Assembly (NCBI RefSeq): GCF_002736205.1
Contig: NZ_CP024091.1
Span: forward strand, 1,798,001-1,862,000
Direction: 5' to 3'
DNA from: Pedobacter ginsengisoli
GTDB lineage: Bacteria > Bacteroidota > Bacteroidia > Sphingobacteriales > Sphingobacteriaceae
Length of the DNA stretch: 64,000 nucleotides
The notes beneath the pieces are model-generated. The model was not told the origin of the DNA. It saw only the letters and a list, made by a program, of their open reading frames with translations, and did not search any database. Shown here in pieces: positions 42,514 to 51,306 of the stretch. A program made the position numbers and the translations under genes. Every line of letters begins with the position of its first letter. Position 1 is the stretch's first letter.

Positions 42514-44046
42514 ATGTTTTCAAGCAATAGCTTTTTTAACTTCTCTCAAAAAGTCAATTACAAAAATGAAATCCTGGCGGGCCTAACAGTGGCCATGACA
42601 ATGATGCCGGAATCTTTATCATTTGCCATCCTTGCCGGATTTCCTCCATTAGCGGGTTTATATGCTGCTTTTATTATGGGATTGATTACCTCAATTTTTG
42701 GAGGCAGGCCAGGTCTGATTTCCGGTGGGGCAGGAGCTACAGCAATCGTATTAATTGCCTTAATGAAATCAAATGGAATCGAATATGTTTTTGCTGCTAT
42801 TGCATTTGCTGGAATTATCCAGATAGGGGTAGGACTGTTTAAACTAGGCAAATTTATCAGATTGGTACCTCAACCAGTCATGTATGGCTTTGTTAATGGT
42901 CTTGCTGTTATCATTTTTATAGCTCAGCTAGAGCAATTTAAAACTGTTGCAAATGGAACATCTACCTGGCTTAGTGGAGCCTCATTATATATTATGGCAG
43001 GTTTAGTTTTGCTTACCATAGCAATAGTGGTGCTTTTACCAAAAATTACCAAGGCTGTTCCCCCGTCTCTTATCGCTATTATAGTAGTGTTTTTACTCGT
43101 TTTTGGATTTAATATAGACACAAAAACGGTTAAAGATATTGCTTCTGTTAGTGGCGGGTTTCCTCCATTTCACATCCCGGCTATACCCTTTGAACTAAAC
43201 ACTTTACAAATTATTTTTCCTTATGCCTTAATAATGGCTGGGGTTGGCTTAACCGAAGGTTTATTAACTCTTAACCTGGTTGATGAGATTACCAGTACAA
43301 AGGGCAATGGCAATAGAGAATGTATTGCACAAGGCGCTGCAAATATTACCAATGGCTTTTTCTTTGGAATGGGAGGCTGTCCCATGATCGCTCAAACACT
43401 GGTTAATCTATCCGCAGGTGCAAGAGCGCGATTATCCGGAATAATTGCATCATTAACCATACTTATTATTATACTTTTCGGTGCCCCCATTATAGATCGC
43501 GTCCCAATGGCAGCATTAACCGGAGTAATGATAATGGTAGCTATCGGAACATTTGAATGGGTAAGCTTTCGCATCATTAACAAAATGCCAAAACAAGACA
43601 TCTTTATAGGTATACTTGTAGCGATAATAACCATCTGGCTTCATAATCTGGCGCTTGCAGTCCTAATTGGGGTTGTGATATCAGCATTGGTCTTTGCCTG
43701 GGAAAGTGCTAAAAGAATCCGCGCAAAAAAATATATAGATGAACGGGGAGTTAAACATTACGAAATATTTGGCCCTTTATTTTTTGGATCTGTAACTGCT
43801 TTTAATGAAAAATTTGATATTAGTGGCGACCCTCAAGAAGTAATTATCGATTTTAGGGACAGCAGGGTAGCGGATATGAGTGGCATAGAAGGATTAAATA
43901 AGTTAACAGAGCGCTATAAGCTGGCAGGCAAGAAATTACACCTGCAACATCTTAGTGAAGATTGCAGAACTTTGCTTAAAAATGCTGAAGAAGTGATAGA
44001 AGTTAATATTTTAGAAGATCCGCATTACAATGTGATGGCAAATTAA
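42514..44046 (+). CDS. SulP-family inorganic anion transporter with STAS domain
   Basis: The frame is open from a TTG at 42481, but the ATG at 42514 (MFSSNSFFNF) gives the usual SulP start, yielding 510 aa. The membrane core has about 12-14 helices and the family motif LAGLTVAMTMMPESLSFAILAG, with PLAGLYAAFIMGL following. The C-terminus is a STAS domain (about 400-510: VIIDFRDSRVADMSGIEGL), the regulatory module. SulP proteins carry sulfate, bicarbonate or other anions; the substrate is not fixed by sequence. It is divergent from tetR. Confidence 0.9.
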   Translation: MFSSNSFFNFSQKVNYKNEILAGLTVAMTMMPESLSFAILAGFPPLAGLYAAFIMGLITSIFGGRPGLISGGAGATAIVLIALMKSNGIEYVFAAIAFAGIIQIGVGLFKLGKFIRLVPQPVMYGFVNGLAVIIFIAQLEQFKTVANGTSTWLSGASLYIMAGLVLLTIAIVVLLPKITKAVPPSLIAIIVVFLLVFGFNIDTKTVKDIASVSGGFPPFHIPAIPFELNTLQIIFPYALIMAGVGLTEGLLTLNLVDEITSTKGNGNRECIAQGAANITNGFFFGMGGCPMIAQTLVNLSAGARARLSGIIASLTILIIILFGAPIIDRVPMAALTGVMIMVAIGTFEWVSFRIINKMPKQDIFIGILVAIITIWLHNLALAVLIGVVISALVFAWESAKRIRAKKYIDERGVKHYEIFGPLFFGSVTAFNEKFDISGDPQEVIIDFRDSRVADMSGIEGLNKLTERYKLAGKKLHLQHLSEDCRTLLKNAEEVIEVNILEDPHYNVMAN

Positions 44047-44083
44047 TTAATACAAAATAACCTATCTTTATTAAAAAACAATC

Positions 44084-44869
44084 ATGAATAAACCTCTTTT
44101 TGCCAAGCTCAGCCCAAAATTACTGTTACTGGTTTTTGCGTTAATACTAACTTCTTTCTCTTCAGGAAAAAGAACCAAACTAAACATTGTTTTTATAGGA
44201 GATAGCATTACTGAAGGGGGCGCACTTAAACAACCTGCTTTAGAAGCAACACCATTAATTGTTCAGCAAATTCTAAGTTCAAACGGGCAATTCACATCGG
44301 TAGATGTTGCAAATAGGGGCTTTAGCGGACATACCAGTCTCGACTTTTTACCTACTACGAATACCGACTTCCCAAAGGTTATTGAGGCCGCAAACAACTT
44401 CAATAAAGATACTTCATCTATACTCTTGTTTTCTATTATGCTGGGAACCAATGACAGTGCAATATTTGGACCTAATGGATCTCCGATCTCTGCCGATCAG
44501 TATGATCAGAATATGTCTAAACTGATCGATGCATTATCAAATCAATACCCAAAGGCAAAATTTGTACTGCAGTATCCGCTTTGGTATAGCACAAACACTC
44601 AAAATAATGCGGCCTATTTAGAAGAAGGCTTAAATAGGTTAGAAAGCTACTTCCCAAAAATTGATAATCTGGTTAAAAAGTATAAAAAAATAGCCCCCGG
44701 ACGGATATTTGCCGGCGATAAATCTGGTTTTAATTTTTTCAGGAAGAATCACACTACGCTGTTTAAGCCTGAACAAGGAAAAAAAGGCACGTTTTATCTA
44801 CATCCAAATGCAGAGGGATCTAAAGAACTGGCAAGAATTTGGAGCAAGGGGATTTTAAAGGCCATCTAA
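44084..44869 (+). CDS. SGNH/GDSL-family lipase or esterase, secreted
   Basis: This 261-aa protein has an N-terminal signal peptide (about 1-27). The SGNH blocks are all visible: block I FIGDSITEGG (nucleophile Ser), block II Gly in VANRGFSGHT, block III LGTNDS, and block V YLHPNAEGS with the catalytic His (DxxH replaced by LHPN). It probably hydrolyses acyl or acetyl esters of carbohydrates in the periplasm or outside the cell. It starts 37 bp after the SulP stop. Confidence 0.9.
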   Translation: MNKPLFAKLSPKLLLLVFALILTSFSSGKRTKLNIVFIGDSITEGGALKQPALEATPLIVQQILSSNGQFTSVDVANRGFSGHTSLDFLPTTNTDFPKVIEAANNFNKDTSSILLFSIMLGTNDSAIFGPNGSPISADQYDQNMSKLIDALSNQYPKAKFVLQYPLWYSTNTQNNAAYLEEGLNRLESYFPKIDNLVKKYKKIAPGRIFAGDKSGFNFFRKNHTTLFKPEQGKKGTFYLHPNAEGSKELARIWSKGILKAI

Positions 44870-44895
44870 ATTTCCTGAACCTTAATACATTAAAA

Positions 44896-44903
44896 GGGGG
44901 GGG
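44896..44903 (+). repeat. Homopolymeric G8 tract upstream of the MscS gene
   Basis: Eight consecutive G lie 48 bp before the ATG of the channel gene, between TTAATAC (44882-44888) and GTATTAA (44903-44909), which can pair into a hairpin. Poly-G runs of this length are prone to slippage and are rare in this AT-rich window. Confidence 0.5.
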
Positions 44904-44951
44904 TATTAATAGCGCTTTTTTGCGTATTATTGAATATTAATCTTCAGTAAA

Positions 44952-47420
44952 ATGATGCTCCCTAAAAAATTAACCTGTTCACTTTTGGTTTGTATCAGCA
45001 TATTTAGCTGCATTACCCTACTTGCCCAAAAGAAAGATTCTACCATTCATAAATCAATTTTACAGGATAGCTTAAAATTGAATTTTGTAGCCAAAATGCA
45101 GGCTTTTGCAAAACGATCTGCAAAGAATAGCGCTGATGAGTTTGAGGCCGATAAAGCAACTATCATTCAAATCAAAACATTTGAAGAGATAAAGCGGACA
45201 ATGCAAAAAGCAAAGATTTATGTTAATGGTAAACTGGATACTCCAGGTATAAAAAGGGAATTTAAAAAAATTGAAAAAGACCTGATTGTTGTTGGCGATG
45301 GTGTTTTTACTAATAAAGGATCTTCACAAACTTATCGCAATTTAACAGCTACTTCAAAAATAGTATCGGAACTGCTCAATAAAGCAAATGCAGGTAAATT
45401 AAAGTTGGATGTGCGCCTGCAGGAACTGAACGCTTTCCAATATCAGCTCGATTCATTATTGAGCGTACCTGCATTATTTAAGTTTCCAACTGATTCGGTT
45501 ACGCTAACAAAGTACCTGGAAAAAATAAAAGTTGTTGCCTACGAAACTACTCCAATAGAAAGCTCACTTAAAGAGGCAAGCAACAATATCCAATCCCTGC
45601 TAAATCAGGCAAACCTGACTGTTTTCAAATTAGAAACAAGTCTGGAAGAAATTGAATCACATCAAAAAGACATAGCCGGCCAAACCTACAAAAGAGAATT
45701 TAGTAACATATGGGAATCACCCGATTACTACCAGCCATTTAATGAAATACTTTATTTCTCAAAAACGAAGGGATTACTAACGCTTAAGTTTTATGCAGAA
45801 AATAATATGGGTAAACTAGTACTGCTTGTTTTACTTGTGGCAACTTCTTTCATTTATCTGCGTTCGCTTAAAAACATTTATTTAGAGAATAATTTGCTAA
45901 AAACTGATTACGAAGGCCAACTAGTGCTCAGGTATCCAATTTTATCGGCCATTCTATTAGTTACAAGTTTATTTCAGTTCCTTTTCATTTCGCCCCCTTT
46001 TATTTTAAATGTTATCTTTTGGTCAATATCATGTGTTTGCCTAACCATTATTTTCAGGAATTTCATAGCCCGCTACTGGATGCGGATATGGCTGATTATA
46101 GTTATGCTTTTTCTTATATCTGCTCTGAGTAACCTGATATTGCAGGCTTCAAGAATTGAACAATGGTGTATGCTCATCGCTTCGATATCTGGTGTTATAG
46201 TTGGCTTGGTTGCGCTACTAAAAGGCCATCGTGAAGAGCTTAAGGAGAAATGGATCCTTTGGTCAATCACTTTTATGGCCTTACTTGAATTTGCATCTGT
46301 ATTTGCAAATATATTTGGCAGATATAATTTAGCAAAAACGCTATTCATTAGTGGATTTCTGAACGTGATTATTGCAATTCTTTTCCTCTGGACAGTACGA
46401 CTAATTAACGAAGGCCTGTTTCTGGCATTTAATGTATATTCCGGACAAGATAAAAAGCTTTTTTACCTGAACTTTGAAAAGGTTGGCAAAAAAGCTCCGT
46501 TGTTATTTTATGTATTACTAATTATTGGTTGGGCAGTATTATTTGGGCGAAATTTCCCTGCATTTGATTACTTATTCAAACCATTTCTGAACTTTTTTAA
46601 TCAGGATCGTACACTGGGCGATTATACCTTTAGCATTAATAGTCTGGTTCTCTTTATTGTAATTATGTCTATTTCGGTGATTGTTTCTAAAATCGTCTCC
46701 TTTTTTGCTTCCGACGGACATCTTGCAGGCGGCAGGGATAATAAGAATGAAAGGCAGGGGATAGGTAGCTGGATATTGCTGGTTCGCATTTCTATCCTCT
46801 GTATAGGCCTATTTTTAGCAATTGCAGCGGCAGGAATTCCTGTAGACAGAATAACGATTGTTTTAGGAGCATTAGGTGTAGGCATAGGCTTTGGTTTGCA
46901 AACATTAGTGAACAACCTGGTAAGTGGGCTTATTATTGCATTTGAGAAGCCAGTAAACGTTGGCGATATAGTTGATGTTGATGGCCAGGGTGGTAAAATG
47001 AAATCTATTGGATTTAGAAGCAGCATCATCTCAACCTGGGATGGTGCAGATGTAGTAATGCCAAATGGCGACTTGCTTAATGCACATCTGATTAATTGGT
47101 CGCTTGGCGGAAACCGTAAAAGAATATCTATACAGATTGGTATTGCTTATGATACAGATCTTGAAAAATGCAGACAAGTATTAACTGGAATTTTAGACAA
47201 TGATCAGCGAATCAGTAAAAACCCCGGTCCGGTGGTACAATTTGAGCAGTTTAGTAATAGCGCTATAGATCTGAGGATATATTTCTGGACAAAACATATT
47301 GGAGATACATCTGCTACCAGGAGCGATTTGATTATAGCTATTGTAGCCGCTTTTAAAGCAAACGGCATCTCAATTCCGTTTCCTCAACAAGATGTATATC
47401 TTCATTATCCCGATCAATAA
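44952..47420 (+). CDS. Large MscS-family mechanosensitive ion channel
   Basis: This 822-aa protein begins with a signal peptide and a long helical periplasmic region (about 30-270), followed by about 10-11 transmembrane helices, similar to MscK/YbdG-type extended channels. The conserved MscS pore and beta domain lie at about 635-730: GIGFGLQTLVNNLVSGLIIA, FEKPVNVGDIVDV and STWDGADVVMPNGDLLNAHL. The C-terminal cage domain completes the family. It opens under membrane tension to relieve hypo-osmotic shock. The G8 tract upstream may affect its expression. Confidence 0.93.
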   Translation: MMLPKKLTCSLLVCISIFSCITLLAQKKDSTIHKSILQDSLKLNFVAKMQAFAKRSAKNSADEFEADKATIIQIKTFEEIKRTMQKAKIYVNGKLDTPGIKREFKKIEKDLIVVGDGVFTNKGSSQTYRNLTATSKIVSELLNKANAGKLKLDVRLQELNAFQYQLDSLLSVPALFKFPTDSVTLTKYLEKIKVVAYETTPIESSLKEASNNIQSLLNQANLTVFKLETSLEEIESHQKDIAGQTYKREFSNIWESPDYYQPFNEILYFSKTKGLLTLKFYAENNMGKLVLLVLLVATSFIYLRSLKNIYLENNLLKTDYEGQLVLRYPILSAILLVTSLFQFLFISPPFILNVIFWSISCVCLTIIFRNFIARYWMRIWLIIVMLFLISALSNLILQASRIEQWCMLIASISGVIVGLVALLKGHREELKEKWILWSITFMALLEFASVFANIFGRYNLAKTLFISGFLNVIIAILFLWTVRLINEGLFLAFNVYSGQDKKLFYLNFEKVGKKAPLLFYVLLIIGWAVLFGRNFPAFDYLFKPFLNFFNQDRTLGDYTFSINSLVLFIVIMSISVIVSKIVSFFASDGHLAGGRDNKNERQGIGSWILLVRISILCIGLFLAIAAAGIPVDRITIVLGALGVGIGFGLQTLVNNLVSGLIIAFEKPVNVGDIVDVDGQGGKMKSIGFRSSIISTWDGADVVMPNGDLLNAHLINWSLGGNRKRISIQIGIAYDTDLEKCRQVLTGILDNDQRISKNPGPVVQFEQFSNSAIDLRIYFWTKHIGDTSATRSDLIIAIVAAFKANGISIPFPQQDVYLHYPDQ

Positions 47421-47504
47421 AAATTGTTGTTCTTGAGTAACGGGATATTTCTTAATTTTATGTAATTTAAATACTTCATTTTTAACCGTTTAAACCACAG
47501 CAAA

Positions 47505-48101
47505 ATGAAAGGAACAACTGTAATAACCAAACCATTACTTAAAGTAATGGCATTGGTAATAATTGCATATTTCAGTAGTTGCAAAAACAGCGAAGGAACA
47601 AATGCAACAAACAAATCGGAAATAGATTCCTTACGGACCCAAATTAAGGAGCTAATGGCAGCCAATGAGATGGTCGCAAAAAATCTCGCTAAGTTTGATA
47701 CTTTAGATTTTAATGTTTTCAGTAGGAGAGACTGGGCCAGATTTCATGAAAGCCATGCAGAAGATGTTGTAGTTCATTTCCCAGACGGGCATACTACAAA
47801 AGGGCTTAAAAAACATATAGATGATATGGAAGCAATGTTTGTATATGCCCCTGATACCAGAATTTCAGTACACCCAATTAAAGTAGGACAAGGAAACTTA
47901 ACTGCCGTTACCGGAGTAATGGAAGGCACTTTTACTAAACCTATGCCTGTGGGTAATGGTAAATTCATTCAACCTACTGGTAAAGCGTTCAAAATTCCGA
48001 TGGCAACAGTGAGTATCTGGAAACTAGATGGTACAATGAGCGAAGAATATCTATTTTGGGATAATCAAACATATATGAACCAACTTGGCATTGGCAAATA
48101 A
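47505..48101 (+). CDS. SnoaL-like (NTF2-fold) lipoprotein
   Basis: This 198-aa protein has a lipoprotein signal (AYFSSCKNSEG, lipobox Cys at about 26), a short Ser/Asn/Lys linker and a coiled helix. The NTF2-like fold follows: RDWARFHESHAEDVVVHFPDG, then TKGLKKHIDDMEAMFVYAPD, the SnoaL/ester-cyclase-like pattern in which a pocket lined by His/Asp binds a small molecule. Its role in Bacteroidota is unknown. It is probably membrane-anchored in the periplasm. The downstream arr gene starts after 34 bp. Confidence 0.85.
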   Translation: MKGTTVITKPLLKVMALVIIAYFSSCKNSEGTNATNKSEIDSLRTQIKELMAANEMVAKNLAKFDTLDFNVFSRRDWARFHESHAEDVVVHFPDGHTTKGLKKHIDDMEAMFVYAPDTRISVHPIKVGQGNLTAVTGVMEGTFTKPMPVGNGKFIQPTGKAFKIPMATVSIWKLDGTMSEEYLFWDNQTYMNQLGIGK

Positions 48102-48135
48102 CTGCTAACTTTACTTTTGAAGATACAACAATAGA

Positions 48136-48573
48136 ATGAACACAGAAAATCCAGCAATCGAGACACCTATTCAACATGCTTTTTCTCAAACCTTTTTTCA
48201 TGGAACTAAAGCGGATTTAAAAATCGGGGACTTAATAGAAATTGGTTTTGACTCAAATTTTGTAGACAGAAAATTAAAACATATTTATCTTTCTGCTACC
48301 TTAAATGCAGCTATCTGGGGAGCTGAATTGGCATCTGGGAACGGACGTGAAAGAATATACCTTGTAGAAGCAACAGGCCCATTGGAAGATGATCCTAATG
48401 TAACTAATAAAAAATTCCCGGGTAATCCAACAATGTCATACCGTTCTGAGCACGCTTTCAAAGTTATTGGCGAGGTTACCGTCTGGCAGGGACATTTAGC
48501 AGAACAACTTAAAGCAATGAAGGACGGATTGGATAAGCTTAAACAGCTTGGAAATATGGTAATAGAGGAGTAA
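48136..48573 (+). CDS. arr: Rifamycin ADP-ribosyltransferase (Arr family)
   Basis: This 145-aa protein matches Arr over its whole length: FFHGTKADLKIGDLI at the NAD-binding start, YLSATLNAAIWGAELASG in the middle, then ERIYLVEATGPLEDDPNVTN, FPGNPTMSYRSEHAFKVIGEV and a conserved late W..H. Arr enzymes inactivate rifampicin by transferring ADP-ribose from NAD+ to the C23 hydroxyl. The H-Y-D triad positions of the family appear as His20, Tyr50 and Asp85, by approximate count. It sits in an ordinary chromosomal context with no mobile element beside it, so it is likely an intrinsic environmental copy. Confidence 0.9.
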   Translation: MNTENPAIETPIQHAFSQTFFHGTKADLKIGDLIEIGFDSNFVDRKLKHIYLSATLNAAIWGAELASGNGRERIYLVEATGPLEDDPNVTNKKFPGNPTMSYRSEHAFKVIGEVTVWQGHLAEQLKAMKDGLDKLKQLGNMVIEE

Positions 48574-48599
48574 AAGTAGTACATTTCTTTTGCTATTCT

Positions 48600-48657
48600 T
48601 TTGCTTTTGTTTTGCTATCCTTTTGCTCCAGCAATAAAATAGCAAAACAAAAGCAAA
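48600..48657. terminator. Long hairpin terminator between arr and clpP
   Basis: An 18-bp perfect inverted repeat (TTTGCTTTTGTTTTGCTA at 48600-48617 and its complement at 48640-48657) with a 22-nt loop lies between convergent arr and clpP. The arms are also built from repeated TTTTGC units. It is a likely terminator in both directions, though without a clean U-run after the stem. Confidence 0.6.
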
Positions 48658-48671
48658 TTAGAACAGGAGGT

Positions 48672-49355
48672 TTATTTCAGTACCTCGTCGATCACCCCGA
48701 ACTCCTTTGCTTCATCAGCGGTCATCCAATGGTCGCGATCGCAAACATCGTGTACGTACTGATAATCCTGACCGCTGTGTTTGGCTATTATATTGTATAA
48801 CTCCTTTTTAACTTTCAATACCTGGTTAGCTGTTATCTCTATATCTGATGCCTGGCCCTGCACGCCACCCAAAGGCTGGTGCAGCATCACACGAGCATGT
48901 TCAAGTGCACTGCGTTTACCTGTTGCGCCACCACACAACAATATTGCTCCGAATGATAAAGCCATACCGGTACAAATAGTGGCTACATCCGGGCTAATCA
49001 ATTGCATTGTGTCGTAAACACCAAAGCCTGCGTAAACTTCGCCACCTGGAGAATTGATATACATCTGGATATCTTTTTTGGCATCTGTTGATTGCAGGAA
49101 GAGTAGTTGAGCTTGTACCACATTGGCAATATTAGCTTCTACCGGTACACCCATAAATATAATGCGGTCCATCATTAGCCTTGAAAATACATCCATCTGC
49201 GAAACACGCATTTCACGTTCTTCAGTAATATAGGGTGTCATGGCCGTTGGAACAGTCATGCGCTCAACCGCTGAAATATATTTGTCGACCCTTGCCGACG
49301 GGACATAGCAATGCCCCACCGCAAATTTGCGGAACTCATTTTTGTCAATTTTCAT
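48672..49355 (-). CDS. clpP: ATP-dependent Clp protease proteolytic subunit ClpP
   Basis: This 227-aa serine protease shows the ClpP triad: Ser134 in GMALSFGAILL, His159 in ARVMLHQPLGG and Asp208 in CDRDHWMTADEAKEFGVIDEVL. The IQMYINSPGGEVYAGFGVYD segment lines the oxyanion hole and the ring interface. It has a Bacteroidota-type extended N-terminus of about 30 residues. ClpP forms a 14-mer that degrades proteins fed by ClpX or ClpA/C. No clpX or tig gene flanks it here; it follows the small ECF-linked gene by 12 bp on the same strand. Confidence 0.96.
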   Translation of the reverse strand: MKIDKNEFRKFAVGHCYVPSARVDKYISAVERMTVPTAMTPYITEEREMRVSQMDVFSRLMMDRIIFMGVPVEANIANVVQAQLLFLQSTDAKKDIQMYINSPGGEVYAGFGVYDTMQLISPDVATICTGMALSFGAILLCGGATGKRSALEHARVMLHQPLGGVQGQASDIEITANQVLKVKKELYNIIAKHSGQDYQYVHDVCDRDHWMTADEAKEFGVIDEVLK

Positions 49356-49367
49356 AAAATTATAGGT

Positions 49368-49640
49368 TTAAAGTTTGCTGAAAAGCTGCTTTATTTTTTG
49401 ACTGAAAGTTAGGTGTTGATGTCCGGTAAATAGCTGCTGATGTACAGTTTCTATCTCTTCTCTTAATTTCTGACGACTGTATTGTTTTACTACCTGATAA
49501 GCTTGTTTCTGCCATCTTACTTTTTCGGCGAGTTCATCATCCAGTATCAGCTTAGCCTCAAAAAGTATTGCATCGCTGGGGCTTGTGGTACCTCTAATAA
49601 ACGCTTCGATCTGTTGGGTTTCATTCCATGAAGTCTTCAT
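49368..49640 (-). CDS. Small hypothetical protein beside ECF sigma factor
   Basis: This 90-aa soluble protein is rich in charged residues and helical, starting MKTSWNETQQIEAFIRGTTS with a DDELAEKVRWQKQAYQVV helix. It has no membrane segment and no zinc-binding HC2 motif, so it does not look like a full anti-sigma factor, although the first 50 residues resemble the cytoplasmic helix of such proteins. It overlaps the sigma-factor gene by 20 bp, which suggests coupled translation and a partner role. Confidence 0.7.
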   Translation of the reverse strand: MKTSWNETQQIEAFIRGTTSPSDAILFEAKLILDDELAEKVRWQKQAYQVVKQYSRQKLREEIETVHQQLFTGHQHLTFSQKIKQLFSKL

Positions 49641-50157
49641 ACGATAATGCTTTTTCTTTAATAGTTGTTCTTACTTTTTCGAGGCATTTATATTTTTGGA
49701 CTGTAGCGCTACGCACTCCTGAATAGCCGAACTCTTGTGCAATCTCATTAAGCGGCAACTCATCATAGTAAAAGCTTTTGAGTAAATCCATACACTTCTG
49801 ACCGGCTTTGCTTAAAAAGTGCATCAGACGGTGACTTGAAGGATGTTCTTCAGGTTCGTGTAATGCCAGATCTACTTCTGTTATAGGCAAGTTTTGCGTT
49901 GATTGTCTGTAACGTTTCAACCATAAATTTTTAGCAATTCCAACCAGGTAGGCGGTATCATTGTCAAAGGCAGATGATTGTATAGCAGTTTTCTCAAAAT
50001 ATACAATCAGGGCATCCTGAAAAACATCTTTAGCCTCCTCAAAGCTGCCACCCAACCGACTAATGTATTTGGCTACGCCCGGAAAAGCACTTTTATATAA
50101 ACTAATAAAAAGCAGCTGCCGTTTCATAGCTTGTTCCATGTTACTCATACTATGCAT
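49621..50157 (-). CDS. ECF-type RNA polymerase sigma-70 factor
   Basis: This 178-aa sigma factor has region 2 (EEAKDVFQDALIVYFEK, with AYLVGIAKNLWLKRYR) and region 4 (FYYDELPLNEIAQEFGYSGVRSATVQKYKCLEKVR), the latter with the helix-turn-helix that reads the -35/-33 box. Several nearby Met codons (residues 1, 4, 7, 11) make the exact start uncertain. No transmembrane anti-sigma/TonB pair follows, so it is not the common FecI/FecR type. It directs a small regulon, possibly including the downstream 90-aa gene. Confidence 0.88.
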   Translation of the reverse strand: MHSMSNMEQAMKRQLLFISLYKSAFPGVAKYISRLGGSFEEAKDVFQDALIVYFEKTAIQSSAFDNDTAYLVGIAKNLWLKRYRQSTQNLPITEVDLALHEPEEHPSSHRLMHFLSKAGQKCMDLLKSFYYDELPLNEIAQEFGYSGVRSATVQKYKCLEKVRTTIKEKALSYEDFME

Positions 50158-50237
50158 ATTAATGTCTTTTTACTACTATGTGTAAAATATATAGTAAATA
50201 TCACCTTTGAAATCCTATTTCTCATAAGAGCACATCA

Positions 50238-51013
50238 TCACAATATAGAAACCTTCATAGAATTATCTTTATTAACCCGTACCGATATTCTGATGTTCCA
50301 AGCTCTTTTTCCACCACCATCAACTCTCGGCAACCACATAGTAGCTTCATGGCCCATAAATTCTAAAACTTTGTTCGAATAAACAGAAGGTTTGCCCTCA
50401 ATTAGTTTTAATTTTCCAATTGTGCCGTCTTTCTCAACTAAGCCAGTAATGATGATCATAGAATCTGTTATTGCAATGGGCTTCCAATTCTTAAAATCTT
50501 GTTCTAGTTTTTTTGTCAATTTCAAAATATCACCTTTAAAAGTAGGGCGATAATCAGCAGAACCAAGAAAAGGTTCGGTATTTCCATTATATGTGTAGAA
50601 ATTGAAATGATGCACAAGAGAATCGCGCTGCATCCTTGTTGTCAAGTTGTAAATAACATTAACATCAGTTATTTTTCCGATTCCTTGAAAATTTGTCAGT
50701 TTAGCTGTTGTAGCATTTGGGAGAGGAAATTTTCCGTATTTTTTACGAAACAAATAGAGATCACCATCAAAGGTAAGCGTGTACCGCTCACCCAACGTAG
50801 GCTTTGGCTTACCCCGGAAAAATATCTCTATAGTTTCTAAATTTCCTTTATCATAGAAAATTACAATGTGATCAATGTTATGATGTCGATCAAAGAATTG
50901 ATTAGCAGAGGGATTGTAAACATTCACATCAAAACCCGCTCTTGATGTAGTTTGTGCCGCAAGTGAAAGCAAAAAGCATGTATGACAACAAATAAAAAAA
51001 GTATCTTTTTCAT
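50238..51013 (-). pseudogene. TonB C-terminal-like secreted protein with apparent frameshift in the signal peptide
   Basis: The main frame (50238-50972) has no ATG start; it begins inside a hydrophobic stretch reading FLLSLAAQTTSRAG, which looks like the second half of a signal peptide. An ATG at 51013 starts MKKILFLFVVIHAF in another frame, the first half of one. The two halves join if one T is added to the T-run near 50973. The C-terminus has a TonB-C-like fold (TGLVEKDGTIGKLKLIEGKP, then WLPRVDGGGKRAWNIRISVRV). The ATG overlaps the upstream lipoprotein stop as ATGA, which supports it as the original start. This is either a true frameshift or a read error. Confidence 0.6.
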
Positions 51014-51192
51014 AGATCTTGTATGCTGTCGCCGTCTAAATCGACAGCTATAGTATCCCTGATGGTATATTGCTGAAAACTCTTCATTGCCTTGTCATGC
51101 TGTTCCAGCGAGTTAGTAGCTTCTGACTTATCCTTCACATTTGATGAACAGCCAATTAGAATGAAAGTAAATATGTAAAAGGTCTGTTTCAT
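51010..51192 (-). CDS. Short lipoprotein, possibly truncated
   Basis: This 60-aa protein has a lipoprotein signal with lipobox IGCSS and a short mature part ending DTIAVDLDGDSIQDL. The DLDGD motif is the calcium-binding start of VCBS/FG-GAP-like or EF-hand-like repeats, which normally continue for much longer. The stop right after it suggests a truncated protein, although the stop also forms an ATGA overlap with the next gene's likely start, which speaks for a real end. Function unknown. Confidence 0.55.
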   Translation of the reverse strand: MKQTFYIFTFILIGCSSNVKDKSEATNSLEQHDKAMKSFQQYTIRDTIAVDLDGDSIQDL

Positions 51193-51306
51193 GTGGCGAT
51201 TTGTATTTGAGATTAGGTTTGAGTAAATTTACTAGAAAAACAAGAGGGGGCTAGGAGGTGTTTCTACTAAGTCTGCCAACCCCTGTTAGTGGTAGTTATT
51301 TTTATT

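Noticed and set aside
48600..48657. Possible CRISPR-like or satellite repeat of TTTTGC units
   Set aside because: Only a few irregular units are present; the sequence is better explained as a long terminator hairpin.
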